Shown here: in pieces, positions 7,689-18,018 of the stretch
How the letters are laid out: every line of letters starts with the position of its first letter
Numbering within the stretch: position 1 is the first letter of the stretch
Source: Glycomyces lechevalierae
GTDB taxonomy: Bacteria > Actinomycetota > Actinomycetes > Mycobacteriales > Micromonosporaceae
Reading direction: 5' to 3'
NCBI RefSeq assembly: GCF_027622945.1
Contig: NZ_JAPZVQ010000003.1
Span: 1 to 64,000 of the forward strand
DNA length: 64,000 nt
Program-made: the position numbers and the translations under genes
Notes under the pieces: generated by a model
What the model was told of the DNA's origin: nothing
The model's input: the letters and a program-made list of their open reading frames with translations, nothing else
Databases searched by the model: none

Positions 7689-8681
7689 GTGGCAGCACTC
7701 CAACCCATCCGCCTGATCCAGGGCGACGACGAATTCCTCGCCGAGCGGGCCGCCGCCGACTTCGTGAAGGCGGTGCGCGCCGAGCTCCCCGAAGGCGAGA
7801 CCGCGCCCGCCGTCAACCGCATCAGCGGCGGCGACCTCAACGCGGGCGCCTTCGCGGAGCTGACCAGTCCTACCCTGTTCGGCGGCGCCGTCGTGGGCAT
7901 CATCGAGTCCGGCCAGGACGTCGACAAGGATCTCGCCGCCGCCGTGCTCGCCTTCGCGAAGCAGCCCGCCCCCGGCATCTACCTCGCGGTCTGCCACAAC
8001 GGCGGCAACAAGGGCAAGGGCCTCGCCGAAGGTCTGAAGAAGCTCGACGTCGAGGTCGTGCGGGTCTCCAAGATCAAGCGCCAGCCCGACCGGGTGGCGT
8101 TCGTGCGCGGTGAACTGCGCGACGCCGGGGCTTCGCCGCGGTCGGCGTCGGCGGAGATCGCCGACACCATCATCCAGGCCGTCGGTTCCGACCTGCGCGA
8201 GCTCGCTTCGGCGTGCGCGCAGCTCGTCGCGGACACGGACGGCAAGATCACCCAGGAGAGCGTCGCCCAGTACTACTCCGGGCGGGCCGAGGTGACGGGC
8301 TTCGCCGTCGCCGACGCGACGATCGCCGGGGATGCCGCCGAGGCGCTGGGCGCGCTGCGGTGGGCCATGCAGGTCGGGGTCGACGCGGTGCCGATCGCCG
8401 ACGCGCTGGCGATGGCCGTGCGGAATCTTTCCCGGGTGGCCGCGGAGCGGGGCGGGGCGGCGCAGCTCGCCGGGCAGCTCGGCATGGCGCCGTGGCAGAT
8501 CGAGAAGGCGCGCAAGCAGGCCCGCAACTGGACCGCGGACGCGCTCGCCGAGGCGATGCGGGTGTGTGCGCGGTTGAACGGCGAGGTCAAAGGTGGCGCC
8601 GACGACCGGGGGTGGGCGCTCGAGCACGCGATCCTCGAGATCACGCGTCTGAGCGCGGCAGGGAAGGGCAGTCGTGTCTGA
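7689..8681 (+). CDS. holA: DNA polymerase III subunit delta
   Basis: The delta subunit opens the sliding clamp as part of the clamp loader. The 330-residue protein starts (AALQPIRLIQGDDEFLAERA) and ends like actinobacterial HolA, with the domain II-III motif DRVAFVRGEL and an all-helical collar end (MAPWQIEKARKQARNW). The frame is open for a further 88 codons upstream, but GTG 7689 has GGAGG 8 bases before it and starts the conserved sequence. Position directly after comEC matches Rv2413c. The stop overlaps the next gene by 8 bases. Confidence 0.93.
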   Translation: MAALQPIRLIQGDDEFLAERAAADFVKAVRAELPEGETAPAVNRISGGDLNAGAFAELTSPTLFGGAVVGIIESGQDVDKDLAAAVLAFAKQPAPGIYLAVCHNGGNKGKGLAEGLKKLDVEVVRVSKIKRQPDRVAFVRGELRDAGASPRSASAEIADTIIQAVGSDLRELASACAQLVADTDGKITQESVAQYYSGRAEVTGFAVADATIAGDAAEALGALRWAMQVGVDAVPIADALAMAVRNLSRVAAERGGAAQLAGQLGMAPWQIEKARKQARNWTADALAEAMRVCARLNGEVKGGADDRGWALEHAILEITRLSAAGKGSRV

Positions 8682-8925
8682 GTACCGTCACGGGCGAGTG
8701 TCCCGGCCGCGCCGGCCCTGGTACGCACGGGCGCTGCATCTGAAGCACCTGTACCTGTCGAACGTCTGGTGCGTGCTGCTCTTCGAGGGTTCGATCGCGC
8801 TGGCGGTGCTGATGGCGCTGACGGAGCTGGTGTCGTGGTGGGTCGTGCTGCTGCTGCCGCTCGCGGTGGCGGGCATGGTGAAGCTCAACGACATCATCGC
8901 GGGGACGCTGGAGCGCCACGGCTGA
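8674..8925 (+). CDS. Small two-helix membrane protein
   Basis: An 83-residue protein of unknown function. A basic N-terminus rich in Arg, His and aromatic residues (about 1-30) is followed by two hydrophobic segments, near residues 32-50 and 53-72, and a short charged tail. The GTG start lies inside the last codons of holA (8-bp overlap), so it is co-translated with the clamp-loader gene. Nothing in the sequence points to a specific role. Confidence 0.7.
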   Translation: MSEYRHGRVSRPRRPWYARALHLKHLYLSNVWCVLLFEGSIALAVLMALTELVSWWVVLLLPLAVAGMVKLNDIIAGTLERHG

Positions 8926-9162
8926 GCCGGTCGGGTTGAGACGGGCGCCCTGCGAGGTGCGTGCTTGCGCGTTCGGTGGGGGTCCGGTCCCCGAGGTCGG
9001 GTGTGTCGGGTCGCAGTCGCCCCTGACTCAAATGTGCCTGAGGGGTATGACAGCTCGAGGGGGCCGGGAGTCGGCGGGCACGCCGATCGTTTGCGGGAGC
9101 TGGTGGGTTGGGCCCCCGGTTTTCAATGGTGCCTCGGGGGTGTGACATCGCTGGGGAACGCC
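8926..9162 (+). other. Intergenic region with diverged repeats
   Basis: Gene-free. It contains the second copy of the comEC-holA string (8990-9009) and two diverged direct repeats, at about 9027-9054 and 9123-9148. These share TCAA..TG.TGCCT, four to five G and a TGACA end, about 95 bp apart. No coding signal was seen in either strand. Confidence 0.4.
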
Positions 9163-9194
9163 GAAGGCCCAGGGGCCGGTGCCCCTGGGCCTTC
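9163..9194 (-). terminator. rpsT terminator
   Basis: A perfect 14-bp stem (GAAGGCCCAGGGGC with its complement) closes the loop CGGT, 30 bp after the rpsT stop. There is no long U tract, as is common for actinobacterial terminators. It can work in both directions. Confidence 0.8.
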
Positions 9195-9223
9195 TGAAGC
9201 TTTGTCGCTTCTCGTTCGCTCGC

Positions 9224-9496
9224 TTAGGCGGCGGCGGAGAGCTTGTTGTAGGACGCGGCCAGCTTGGACTTGCGCTGGGCGGCCTGGTTCTTGTGGATGA
9301 CACCCTTGGTGGCAGCCTTGTCCAGCTCGCGGCTGGCGGCGCGCAGGTGGGTCTCGGCAGCGGTGACGTCGCCAGCGGCAGACGCCTCACGGAACTTCCG
9401 GACGGACGTCTTGAGCGACGACTTCACTGCCTTGTTGCGCATCCGGCGCTTCTCGTTCGTCAGAATGCGCTTTTCTTTGGACTTGATGTTCGCCAC
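9224..9496 (-). CDS. rpsT: 30S ribosomal protein S20
   Basis: S20 binds 16S rRNA early in 30S assembly. The 90-residue, lysine-rich, all-helical protein starts [20 protein letters not shown] and carries the family features K-RN-A-KS-LKT and [15 protein letters not shown] chose GTG 9496 because the family begins there; the frame is open another 40 codons upstream. Convergence with holA matches mycobacteria. It stands alone in its own transcript with a strong terminator. Confidence 0.97.
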   Translation of the reverse strand: MANIKSKEKRILTNEKRRMRNKAVKSSLKTSVRKFREASAAGDVTAAETHLRAASRELDKAATKGVIHKNQAAQRKSKLAASYNKLSAAA

Positions 9497-9731
9497 GCGT
9501 GAAGCCTCAGTTTCGTGATTGCTTGGTTCCTTAATTGATCGCGTCAGAGGCAGAGGGCACTCCGAGCGCCTGTCAACGTTACCAGGAGCCGAGCATCGCA
9601 CACGCCCTGGGAGCATGACCGCGAACCAGGTTACACGAGGTCGAGGGCGCCGTCCGAGTCCAGGTGCCCGGCTGTTACCCGCGATACCCGCCGCCGGGGT
9701 GCGGCGGGTTTCATGCGGGCGGGGGCGGCGT

Positions 9732-10328
9732 TCAGACCTTGGCGCCGCGGGCTCGCAGCGCGGGCAGGATCACCTCGTCCAGCATGCTCTCGATCGCGTC
9801 CTCCGAGACGTGGCCGAAGAGGATGAACTCGTTGCGCATCAAGTCGATCGGGAGTCGCGTCAGCCGCTCGGTGAGGTGTTCCCCGGCGAGTTCGCCGCGG
9901 GCGATCGCCCGCGTGTAGACCGTGCCGCTGAGCGCTTTCACGAGGTTGACGACGATGCCCTCGATGAGCACTTTGCGGGCCTCGGGGTCGACGCTCACTT
10001 GCGCGAGCATGCTGAGCATCGCCGTCTGCCCCACCATGCGCATCCGCTCGTGGGCGAGTGTGAGCAACGCAATGGTGTCGCCGCGCAGGGAGCCGGTGTC
10101 GGGCACGGACTCGGCCTTGGGAATCCGGTTCGCCGCGCACGCGATCATCAGGTCCACCGGGCTCGACCAGCGGCGGTACAGGACGGGCTTGCTCGTGCCG
10201 GCGCGCTTCGCGACGCCTTCCATCGTGAGCTTGGAGAAGCCGACGGCCTGGAACTCCTCCCAGACGGCGTCGAGGATCGCCTGCTCGAGCTCGTCGCCGC
10301 GCCGCCGGGATGCCGTTTTGCGTTCCAA
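9732..10328 (-). CDS. TetR family transcriptional regulator
   Basis: A 198-residue repressor. The N-terminal helix-turn-helix ([20 protein letters not shown], about residues 26-45, then YRRW) binds DNA; the rest is the helical ligand-binding and dimer domain. The start is TTG 10328, with GAGGGGG 5 bases upstream. It is divergent from the membrane protein at 10419, and the gap holds two copies of an AGATAC-type palindrome, so it very likely represses itself and that exporter-like gene. The ligand is unknown. Confidence 0.85.
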   Translation of the reverse strand: MERKTASRRRGDELEQAILDAVWEEFQAVGFSKLTMEGVAKRAGTSKPVLYRRWSSPVDLMIACAANRIPKAESVPDTGSLRGDTIALLTLAHERMRMVGQTAMLSMLAQVSVDPEARKVLIEGIVVNLVKALSGTVYTRAIARGELAGEHLTERLTRLPIDLMRNEFILFGHVSEDAIESMLDEVILPALRARGAKV

Positions 10329-10341
10329 CCGAACCCCCTCT

Positions 10342-10399
10342 AGATACTTGCCGTTTCTTATGTTAGCTTGAGATCCATCAAGATACGGACCGTATCTTG
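10342..10399 (+). promoter_or_regulatory. TetR operators and promoter
   Basis: A near-perfect palindrome (arms CAAGATACGG and CCGTATCTTG around one base) spans 10379-10399. A weaker copy, AGATAC-N5-GTTTCT, is at 10342-10358. TTGAGA (10368-10373) and TATCTT (10393-10398) could form a promoter for the rightward gene, with its -10 inside the palindrome. Confidence 0.7.
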
Positions 10400-10418
10400 C
10401 GGATGATTGGAAACCATC

Positions 10419-11450
10419 ATGGAAACCACCCCCAAGCCCACGCCCGTCGGTCGGGTGATCGGGATCAGCGCGGCCCTCGCACTCATCGTCGGCATCCTCA
10501 CCCTCGCCTTCGCCTGGCCCTCGGCGGGCATGGGCCCCAACGAGATCCCGATCGCCGTCATCGGCCCGGACGCGGCCGCCGACGAGGTCCAGGCGAAGCT
10601 CGACGAGGCCGAGCCCGACGGGTTCGACGTCACCGCCGTCGCCGACGCGAACGAGGCCGAGACCCTCATCAAGGAGCGCGAGGTCTACGCGGCCCTCGCG
10701 ATCACCCCCGAATCCGTCGACCTCTACACCGCCTCGGCCGCCTCGCCGACCGTCGCGCGGCTCGTCACCGGCATCGCCCAGCAGATCGCGGCGCAGATGA
10801 GCCAGACCGCCGGGCAGCCCGGCAGCGTCCAGGTGAGCGCGGAAGACGTGGCGCCCCTGCCCGCGGACGACCCGAACGGCGCCGGACTCGCGGCCGCGGG
10901 CTTCCCGATGGCCATGGGCGGCATCGTGATCGCCGCGCTCATCGCGTTCAACGTGCGCGGCTCGGGCCGCCAGGCCGCGGCCGCGATCCTCGCGCCGCCG
11001 GCCGTGGGCGCGACCGTCGCCGCGATCCTGATGTACGTGCTCGAATCGATCGACGGCGACTACCTGGCGATCGCCGGGGCGCTGGCGCTCACGATGGCGG
11101 CGACCGCGTGGGGCATCCTCGGCCTGGCGAAGTTCCTGGGCCGCCCCGGTTTCGTCCTGGGGGCCGTGACCGTGATGCTCGTCGGCAACCCGCTCTCGGG
11201 CATGTCCGGCGCGCCGGAGCTGCTGCCCGCGCCGTGGGGCGCGTTCGGCCAGTTCCTCTCGCCGGGCGCCGGCGGCACCCTGGTGCGCTCGACGGCCTAC
11301 TTCGACGGCAACGGCGGCGAGGCGGCACTGCTGGCGCTCGCCGGCTGGGTCGTCGTCGGTGTGCTGCTCTTCACGATCGGCGCCGTCCGGGCGAAGGTCA
11401 AGAGCGTGACCGGCGAGGAAGTGCGCGAGCCGGTTCCGGCCGCCGCGTAA
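10419..11450 (+). CDS. ABC-2/YhgE-like membrane protein
   Basis: A 343-residue membrane protein built like ABC-2-type permeases and YhgE/Pip-related proteins. It has one N-terminal helix (about 14-34), an extracytoplasmic domain of about 120 residues (PNEIPIAVIGPDAAADEVQA and on), then five or six helices between about 165 and 330. It carries no ATPase domain and no ATPase gene is adjacent. Control by the divergent TetR protein suggests export of, or resistance to, a small molecule. The substrate is not evident. An in-frame TTG at 10407 is an alternative start. Confidence 0.65.
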   Translation: METTPKPTPVGRVIGISAALALIVGILTLAFAWPSAGMGPNEIPIAVIGPDAAADEVQAKLDEAEPDGFDVTAVADANEAETLIKEREVYAALAITPESVDLYTASAASPTVARLVTGIAQQIAAQMSQTAGQPGSVQVSAEDVAPLPADDPNGAGLAAAGFPMAMGGIVIAALIAFNVRGSGRQAAAAILAPPAVGATVAAILMYVLESIDGDYLAIAGALALTMAATAWGILGLAKFLGRPGFVLGAVTVMLVGNPLSGMSGAPELLPAPWGAFGQFLSPGAGGTLVRSTAYFDGNGGEAALLALAGWVVVGVLLFTIGAVRAKVKSVTGEEVREPVPAAA

Positions 11451-11787
11451 GGACACGACGAATCGGCCTCGGTCCGCACGACGGGTCGGGGCCGTCGGCG
11501 TGTTCAGGGAAATCCTGTGGCGGTCCGCGCTCGCGTTGCGGGTGGTCACGACGGGAACGCCGCGGCCCGCGGCGCCGTCGATCGGGTTCGGCGAGGACCG
11601 GCGTTCCCGGCTTCGATGACGGGCTGCGCACCGCCTCGACGCCTTCGCGGGCTCGGTCGGGTGAGCGGGAGCCTTTTCCTGCTGGGTGGGCGGGGGTTCC
11701 CGCAGGAGTAAGGCAGAATTGGCTAGCCACCCCGCTCGAGCCGGGCCAATTTACGGCTCGCGAGCGTCGCCGAGAAGGAAGGCCACC
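11451..11787 (+). other. Intergenic region before lepA
   Basis: 337 bp without a gene. A long-range stem (GGGAACGCCG at 11550-11559 with CGGCGTTCCC about 40 bases later) may terminate the upstream transcript. A second hairpin (TCCTGC with GCAGGA) lies near 11678-11708. GAAGGAAGG at 11774-11782 is the lepA ribosome binding site. Confidence 0.45.
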
Positions 11788-13620
<1,833 letters not shown>

Positions 13621-13629
13621 GGACGACGA

Positions 13630-13662
13630 ACAAGGGGCGGAGCCGTGCGGCTCCGCCCCTTG
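13630..13662 (+). terminator. lepA terminator, bidirectional
   Basis: A perfect inverted repeat (ACAAGGGGCGGAGCC with GGCTCCGCCCCTTGT) around a 3-base loop lies between the convergent lepA and the membrane gene at 13676. It can end transcription from both sides. Confidence 0.8.
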
Positions 13663-13675
13663 TCGCTTGCGCTGC

Positions 13676-14341
13676 CTACATCTCGTTCGGGTAGCCCGGC
13701 GGCGTCTGCGGCGGCGCCGGGGGCTGCTGCGGGTAGCCCGGCGGCGGGCCCTGGTGCGGCGGCTTCGGCAGGTTGCCCGGCCGCGACTTCAGGTACTGCT
13801 CCACCTCGGGCTGCGTGACCAGGTAGAACGACAAGCCGACCGCCGCGAGCTTCGCGAGCGCCAGCAGTGAGCCGAGCGCGGCGTACCAGCCCAGGCCCCA
13901 GCCGCCGACGAACCCGCCGAGCGAGAAGAACCCGAGGACGCCCAGCCCGATGTACAGCGGCGTGCGCGGGTCCGCCGCGCCGAACGTGCCGAGCTTGTCC
14001 TTGGTGATGAAGTACGCGATCGCGACGGAGAGGGCGCCGATGACGAGGCCGAAGACGGCGCCGCCGACGATGTAGCCGGTGCCGTACCACCAGGGCGCGG
14101 TCGCGGAGGCGATGAGCGAGAACAGGAATACCAGCACCGTCGCGGCGGCATAGGCCCACAGCAATTGCGTGAGCTGATTGACCTTCTTGGGGCGGGAGAA
14201 GTTTTCCTTGATGCCCCATTCGGTGGCGAAGTCGCTTTGTCCGGGTTGCGGGCCGCCGTGCGGGGGCGGCGGGCCGGCGGGGCCGCCACCTGGGGCGGCG
14301 CCGTACGGATTCGATTCGGGCGGTTGCGGCGGATAGGTCAT
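13676..14341 (-). CDS. Membrane protein with proline-rich ends
   Basis: A 221-residue protein of unknown function. About 60 N-terminal residues are Pro/Gly-rich (TYPPQPPESNPYG and on), four hydrophobic helices follow (about 65-87, 96-118, 127-149, 158-178), and a Pro/Gln/Gly-rich tail ends the protein. Such tails at both ends are common in actinobacterial envelope proteins, but no domain family is clear. ATG 14341 has GGAG upstream. An upstream open stretch to 14452 has no start signal I trust. Confidence 0.7.
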   Translation of the reverse strand: MTYPPQPPESNPYGAAPGGGPAGPPPPHGGPQPGQSDFATEWGIKENFSRPKKVNQLTQLLWAYAAATVLVFLFSLIASATAPWWYGTGYIVGGAVFGLVIGALSVAIAYFITKDKLGTFGAADPRTPLYIGLGVLGFFSLGGFVGGWGLGWYAALGSLLALAKLAAVGLSFYLVTQPEVEQYLKSRPGNLPKPPHQGPPPGYPQQPPAPPQTPPGYPNEM

Positions 14342-14504
14342 GATCGCTGCTCCGGGCAAAGAGAAGGGCGTGCTTTCACTGCTCACTGTAGCCTTTCCGC
14401 GCCAGCCCCGGGGTCCGGCGATTCCTGTGCATTTCAGTGGCGGATATGGCAATCAGCGCAATATTGAACGCCATTCGAAAGAACCCGAATCGATCACGGT
14501 GGAG

Positions 14505-14543
14505 AAAAAAAGGGGGGCGGCCCCGGCGAACCGGGGCCGCCCG
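14505..14543 (-). terminator. phoD terminator
   Basis: A strong stem (GGGCGGCCCCGG with CCGGGGCCGCCC, loop CGAA on the + strand) followed on the minus strand by a run of seven T. It lies 12 bp after the phoD stop. Confidence 0.88.
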
Positions 14544-14555
14544 CGGCGGGAGGAT

Positions 14556-16217
14556 CTAGTCCAGGCTGTCGTCGGCGTTCTCGTCCGAGCCGGCGAACGG
14601 GCTCGTGTTCGTCGACATGTTGGCGGTGTCCACGGGGCGGTCGTAGGTCTGGTGGAGGGCCCGCTCGCGGTCGGCGATCGTGTAGGACCGGCGCGTGTAG
14701 ACGGGCGCGTCCTGCACGGTGACCTGCGGGACGACCTTGAAGTCCACGTTCATCTCGTCCGGCTTGATGACCGTCTCGACGTAGCCGCGCTGGGCGTTGC
14801 GGAACTTGATGTGCGGGTTGATCTTCAGGGCCGCGTTGTCCTCGGGGACGGAGTCGACGCCGTTGCCGCCCGAGGTGATCGACGTGGCGACGAGCTCGAC
14901 GCCGACGGACTCGCCGTCGATGTCGGGGAAGCCGGTGAGGATCTCGCCGGCCCAGTGGGTGTGCACGTCGCCGGTGAGGACCACCGGGTTGCGCACGCCG
15001 GCCTCGACCCAGCCGTCGATGATGCGCTGGCGCGAGGCGGCGTACCCGTCCCAGCCGTCCATGCTGGTGCGCAGCACGTCCGCGGCGGCGGTGTTGTCGC
15101 GCTGGGTGAAGAACACCTGTTGGCCGAGGATGTCCCAGCGGGCCCGCGACTCGTGGAAGCCGTCGATCAGCCACTCCTCCTGGGCCTCGCCGGTGATGGT
15201 CCGCGATTCGTCCCACGCGTCCGCGCAGTTGGACTGGGTGCCGTCGCCGCAGGCCTGGTCGTCGCGGTACTGGCGGGTGTCCATCATGTGGAAGTTCGCG
15301 AGGCGGCCCCAGCGGACGCGGCGGTAGAGCTGCATGTCGATGCCCTCGGGCACGGAGGAGCGGCGCAGCGGCATGTTCTCCCAGTACGCCTGGAAGGCGG
15401 CGGCGCGGCGGACGAGGAAGTCGGCGGTGTTCGGGGTGTCCGAGCCGGCCTCGGGGATTTCATCGGCCCAGTTGTTCTCGGTCTCGTGGTCGTCCCAGAC
15501 GACCAGCCAGGGCGCGACGGCGTGCGCGAGCTGCAGGTCCGGGTCGGCCTTGTACTGGGCGTGGCGCTGGCGGTAGGTCGCGAGCGTGACGGTCTCGGGC
15601 CCTTCGTGGTCGCGCACGTTGCCGTCGGGGGAGTTGTAGACCTTGGCCTTGTACTCGTACTGGTAGTCGCCGAGGTGGAGGATGAGGTCCGGGTTGGACT
15701 CGGCCATGTGCCGGTACGCGGTGAAGTACCCGTGCTCGTACTGGGAGCAGGACGCGAAGGCCATGCGCAGTTCCTCGGGCATGGCGTTGCGCGGCGGGGC
15801 GGTGACGGTGCGGCCGATCGGGGAGGTCCACTTGCCGGTCTTGAACCGGTAGTAGTACTCGTGGCCGGGGCGCAGGCCCTCGACCTCGATGTGGACGCTG
15901 TAGCCGATCTCGGCGGCGGTCTGGGCCTCGCCGTGGGCGACGCGGTGGCGGAAGCGCTCGTCGCGGGCGATCTCCCACTCGACGTCGAAGGCGCCGTTCG
16001 GCATGCCGCCCATGCCGTCCTCGGCGAGGGGGTTCACGGCGAGGCGGGTCCAGAGGACCACGCCGTCGGGCTCGGGATCGCCGGAGGCGACGCCGAGGGT
16101 GAACGGGTCGGCTTCGAGCGTGGGGTGCGTGTTCGATTGTGCCCAGCCGGCCGTCGGGACCGCTACGGCGGCACCGGCGGCGGAGGAGGCGAGCAGGATT
16201 CGGCGCGACAGGCGCAT
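14556..16217 (-). CDS. phoD: PhoD-type alkaline phosphatase, Tat-exported
   Basis: PhoD releases phosphate from phosphodiesters and monoesters outside the cell using Ca and Fe. The 553-residue protein opens with a twin-arginine signal (RLSRRILLASSAAGAAVAVP), then a beta-rich PhoD N-terminal domain and the metallophosphatase domain with HLGDYQYEY, WDDHETENNW and LTGDVHTHW metal ligands. ATG 16217 is preceded by GAGG. A GTTCACC sequence at 16316-16310 could be part of a PHO box, but its repeat partner is poor. It probably scavenges phosphate together with the phytase at 43457. Confidence 0.92.
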   Translation of the reverse strand: MRLSRRILLASSAAGAAVAVPTAGWAQSNTHPTLEADPFTLGVASGDPEPDGVVLWTRLAVNPLAEDGMGGMPNGAFDVEWEIARDERFRHRVAHGEAQTAAEIGYSVHIEVEGLRPGHEYYYRFKTGKWTSPIGRTVTAPPRNAMPEELRMAFASCSQYEHGYFTAYRHMAESNPDLILHLGDYQYEYKAKVYNSPDGNVRDHEGPETVTLATYRQRHAQYKADPDLQLAHAVAPWLVVWDDHETENNWADEIPEAGSDTPNTADFLVRRAAAFQAYWENMPLRRSSVPEGIDMQLYRRVRWGRLANFHMMDTRQYRDDQACGDGTQSNCADAWDESRTITGEAQEEWLIDGFHESRARWDILGQQVFFTQRDNTAAADVLRTSMDGWDGYAASRQRIIDGWVEAGVRNPVVLTGDVHTHWAGEILTGFPDIDGESVGVELVATSITSGGNGVDSVPEDNAALKINPHIKFRNAQRGYVETVIKPDEMNVDFKVVPQVTVQDAPVYTRRSYTIADRERALHQTYDRPVDTANMSTNTSPFAGSDENADDSLD

Positions 16218-16347
16218 ATGGACCTCGCTTCGGGGGAGTTGCGCGGGTTTGTGACCCGTACAGCCCAACAAGCGAGCGTGGATGCGCCGGAACCGTCGGT
16301 GGTCGCGCCGGTGAACCGGCGCGGAACTCTAGGGCGTGCGGAAGCGA

Positions 16348-17199
16348 TTACTCGGGGGCCGCGAAGGTGATGATCACGGCCGTCGAATCCGCGACCTCCA
16401 CGACCTGCGCCTCGCCGTCCTCTTCGGAGCCCGGTTCCGACCAGGCCTCTTCCCCTGGGGTCCAGACTTTTCCGTTGTAGGAGACGGACGCGATCCGGTG
16501 GTCGTACGCCCTGGCTACCGCCCAGGCAGCCCGATTCCAGCCTTCGGCTGCGCCGTCGGCCTCGATGACGATCCTGGATTCTTCCACATTGGACACATCG
16601 GCGCCCCACTGGTAGGCATAGGCGTCCGCGAGCGAGGCCGCGTCCGTCGCCGGCTCGTCCGCGCTCCCCGAGATGCACGCGAGCCCGGTCTCCTCGCCGC
16701 CCGCGAAGGCGTCCGCGATGACCTGCGCGTCGCTCTCCCACTGCTCGTACAGCTCGGGGTAGGCGCTGACCTGCACGGCCTGGGCCGCCTCGGCGAGGCG
16801 CATGTCCTCCCAGCCGTCGGTGCGGTCGAGCTTCTCGTAGAACTTGTAGGAGGCGTAGACCGGGTCCATGAGCTCCTCCTCGGAGCCCCAGCCCATGCTC
16901 GGGCGCTGCTGGAACAGCCCGAGCGAGTCGTCGTGCCCGTAGTTCACGTTCACGAGCTCGGACTCCTGCATGGCCGTGGTGATCGCCACGGCCACCGCCT
17001 GCTCGCCGAAGCCGTCCCGGATGCCCACCGCCGCGATCGTGGCCGCGTTCGCGGCCTGCTCGGCGCTCAGGTGCACCTCGCCGCCGCCGCCGAGGTAGCA
17101 GCCGGTCTTGCTGGGGCGCAGGGCGTCCCGGGCGTCATCGGTGCAGGCGGTGAGGCCCGCGAGCAGCAACAGGCAGGTCAGAGCGGGGAGTGCGCGCAA
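16348..17199 (-). CDS. Lipoprotein with lysozyme-like domain
   Basis: A 283-residue exported protein. The signal ends in the lipobox LTAC (residues 16-19). The middle region (AITTAMQESELVNVNYGHDD, then SLGLFQQRPSMGWG) matches the lysozyme-like fold found in many actinobacterial secreted proteins, with the Glu of MQESEL in the position of a lytic-transglycosylase catalytic acid. The C-terminal third (about 190-280) looks like a separate alpha/beta domain. Peptidoglycan is the likely target, but activity is inferred. The start is TTG 17199 with GGAG 8 bases upstream. Confidence 0.75.
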   Translation of the reverse strand: MRALPALTCLLLLAGLTACTDDARDALRPSKTGCYLGGGGEVHLSAEQAANAATIAAVGIRDGFGEQAVAVAITTAMQESELVNVNYGHDDSLGLFQQRPSMGWGSEEELMDPVYASYKFYEKLDRTDGWEDMRLAEAAQAVQVSAYPELYEQWESDAQVIADAFAGGEETGLACISGSADEPATDAASLADAYAYQWGADVSNVEESRIVIEADGAAEGWNRAAWAVARAYDHRIASVSYNGKVWTPGEEAWSEPGSEEDGEAQVVEVADSTAVIITFAAPE

Positions 17200-17232
17200 C
17201 TGGTGACTCCGATCAGGTCGGTCGGCGGCTGA

Positions 17233-18000
17233 TCAGCCTACCCAAGACGGAGGACGCTTCTCAAGGAACGAACGGGTGCCTTCCCTGCCCTCTTCGGAGA
17301 AGAAGTATTCAGCCGTCACGGCAGCCGCCCTGCGCAACTCGCCGCGCAGGTCCGGTGTGGCGGTGAGCACTTTGATCCCCGCTTGGGCGGAAGGCCCGCC
17401 CGCGACCAGGCTCTCGACCGTCGCGGCCTGCTGGTGCTCGAACGACTCCGGAGCGACGGCGGTGGTCACGAGCCCCCAGGAGCAGGCGATCACCGCGTCG
17501 AACGACTCCCCGGTGAGGAACAGGCGCCGCATCAGGCCCGGACCGAGCTTCCGCGCCACCACCGGCGCGATCACCGCCGGAACCACACCCAGCCTGACCT
17601 CGCTGAACGCCATCGGCGCGCGGTACTCGGCGATCACCAGGTCCGCCGCCGCCAGCAGGCCCATCCCGCCGCCCTTCGCGCCGCCCCTCGCGGCGGCCAC
17701 CACCGGCTTCGGCGCCTCGCAGAGGTCCGCGAGCAGTTCCGCGAGGTGCGCGGCCGGAAGGTCCTCGAGCCGCGTCGCCGCGACCGACTCCTTCAAGTCG
17801 GCGCCCGCGCAGAACACCGGCCCGGTGTGGTCGATCACGATGACCCGCACCTCCGGGTCGGCCACCGCCTTGGCGAGGGCTTCGCGCAGTTCGCCGATCA
17901 TGCGAACCGAGAGCGCGTTCCGCCGTTCGGGGGCGTCGAGGGTAATCGAAGCCACGATCCGGTCCGGCCGGTACCTGATGAGAGCGTCATTGCTGTCCAC
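17233..18000 (-). CDS. Enoyl-CoA hydratase/isomerase family protein
   Basis: A 255-residue crotonase-fold protein. The oxyanion-hole sequences are present: CAGADLKE near residue 63 and ARGGAKGGGMGLLAAADL near 103. In crotonases the second catalytic Glu usually lies in the later helix; here the region around SEVRLGVVPAVIAPV keeps the SEVRLG pattern. The exact acyl-CoA substrate cannot be read. GTG 18000 has TACGGT (18012-18007) 6 bases upstream and no Shine-Dalgarno. Only 18 bp separate it from the divergent hemW start. Confidence 0.88.
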   Translation of the reverse strand: MDSNDALIRYRPDRIVASITLDAPERRNALSVRMIGELREALAKAVADPEVRVIVIDHTGPVFCAGADLKESVAATRLEDLPAAHLAELLADLCEAPKPVVAAARGGAKGGGMGLLAAADLVIAEYRAPMAFSEVRLGVVPAVIAPVVARKLGPGLMRRLFLTGESFDAVIACSWGLVTTAVAPESFEHQQAATVESLVAGGPSAQAGIKVLTATPDLRGELRRAAAVTAEYFFSEEGREGTRSFLEKRPPSWVG

Positions 18001-18018
18001 GCCAGTACCGTAGTGGGC
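18001..18018. promoter_or_regulatory. 18-bp divergent leaderless promoter pair
   Basis: TACCGT (18006-18011, rightward) and TACGGT (18012-18007, leftward) overlap as -10 elements in the palindromic core ACCGTA. Each lies 6-7 bases from the start codon it faces, so both mRNAs would begin at or next to the GTG. The -35 regions must lie inside the opposite coding sequences. Confidence 0.55.

Noticed and set aside
5116..7698. Very long minus-strand open frame opposite comEC (860 codons)
   Set aside because: It mirrors comEC in GC-rich DNA, is rich in Arg, His, Pro and Gln, and has no domain. Long antisense frames like this, also at 2552-4174, 9732-11549 and 11398-13581, are a product of GC bias.
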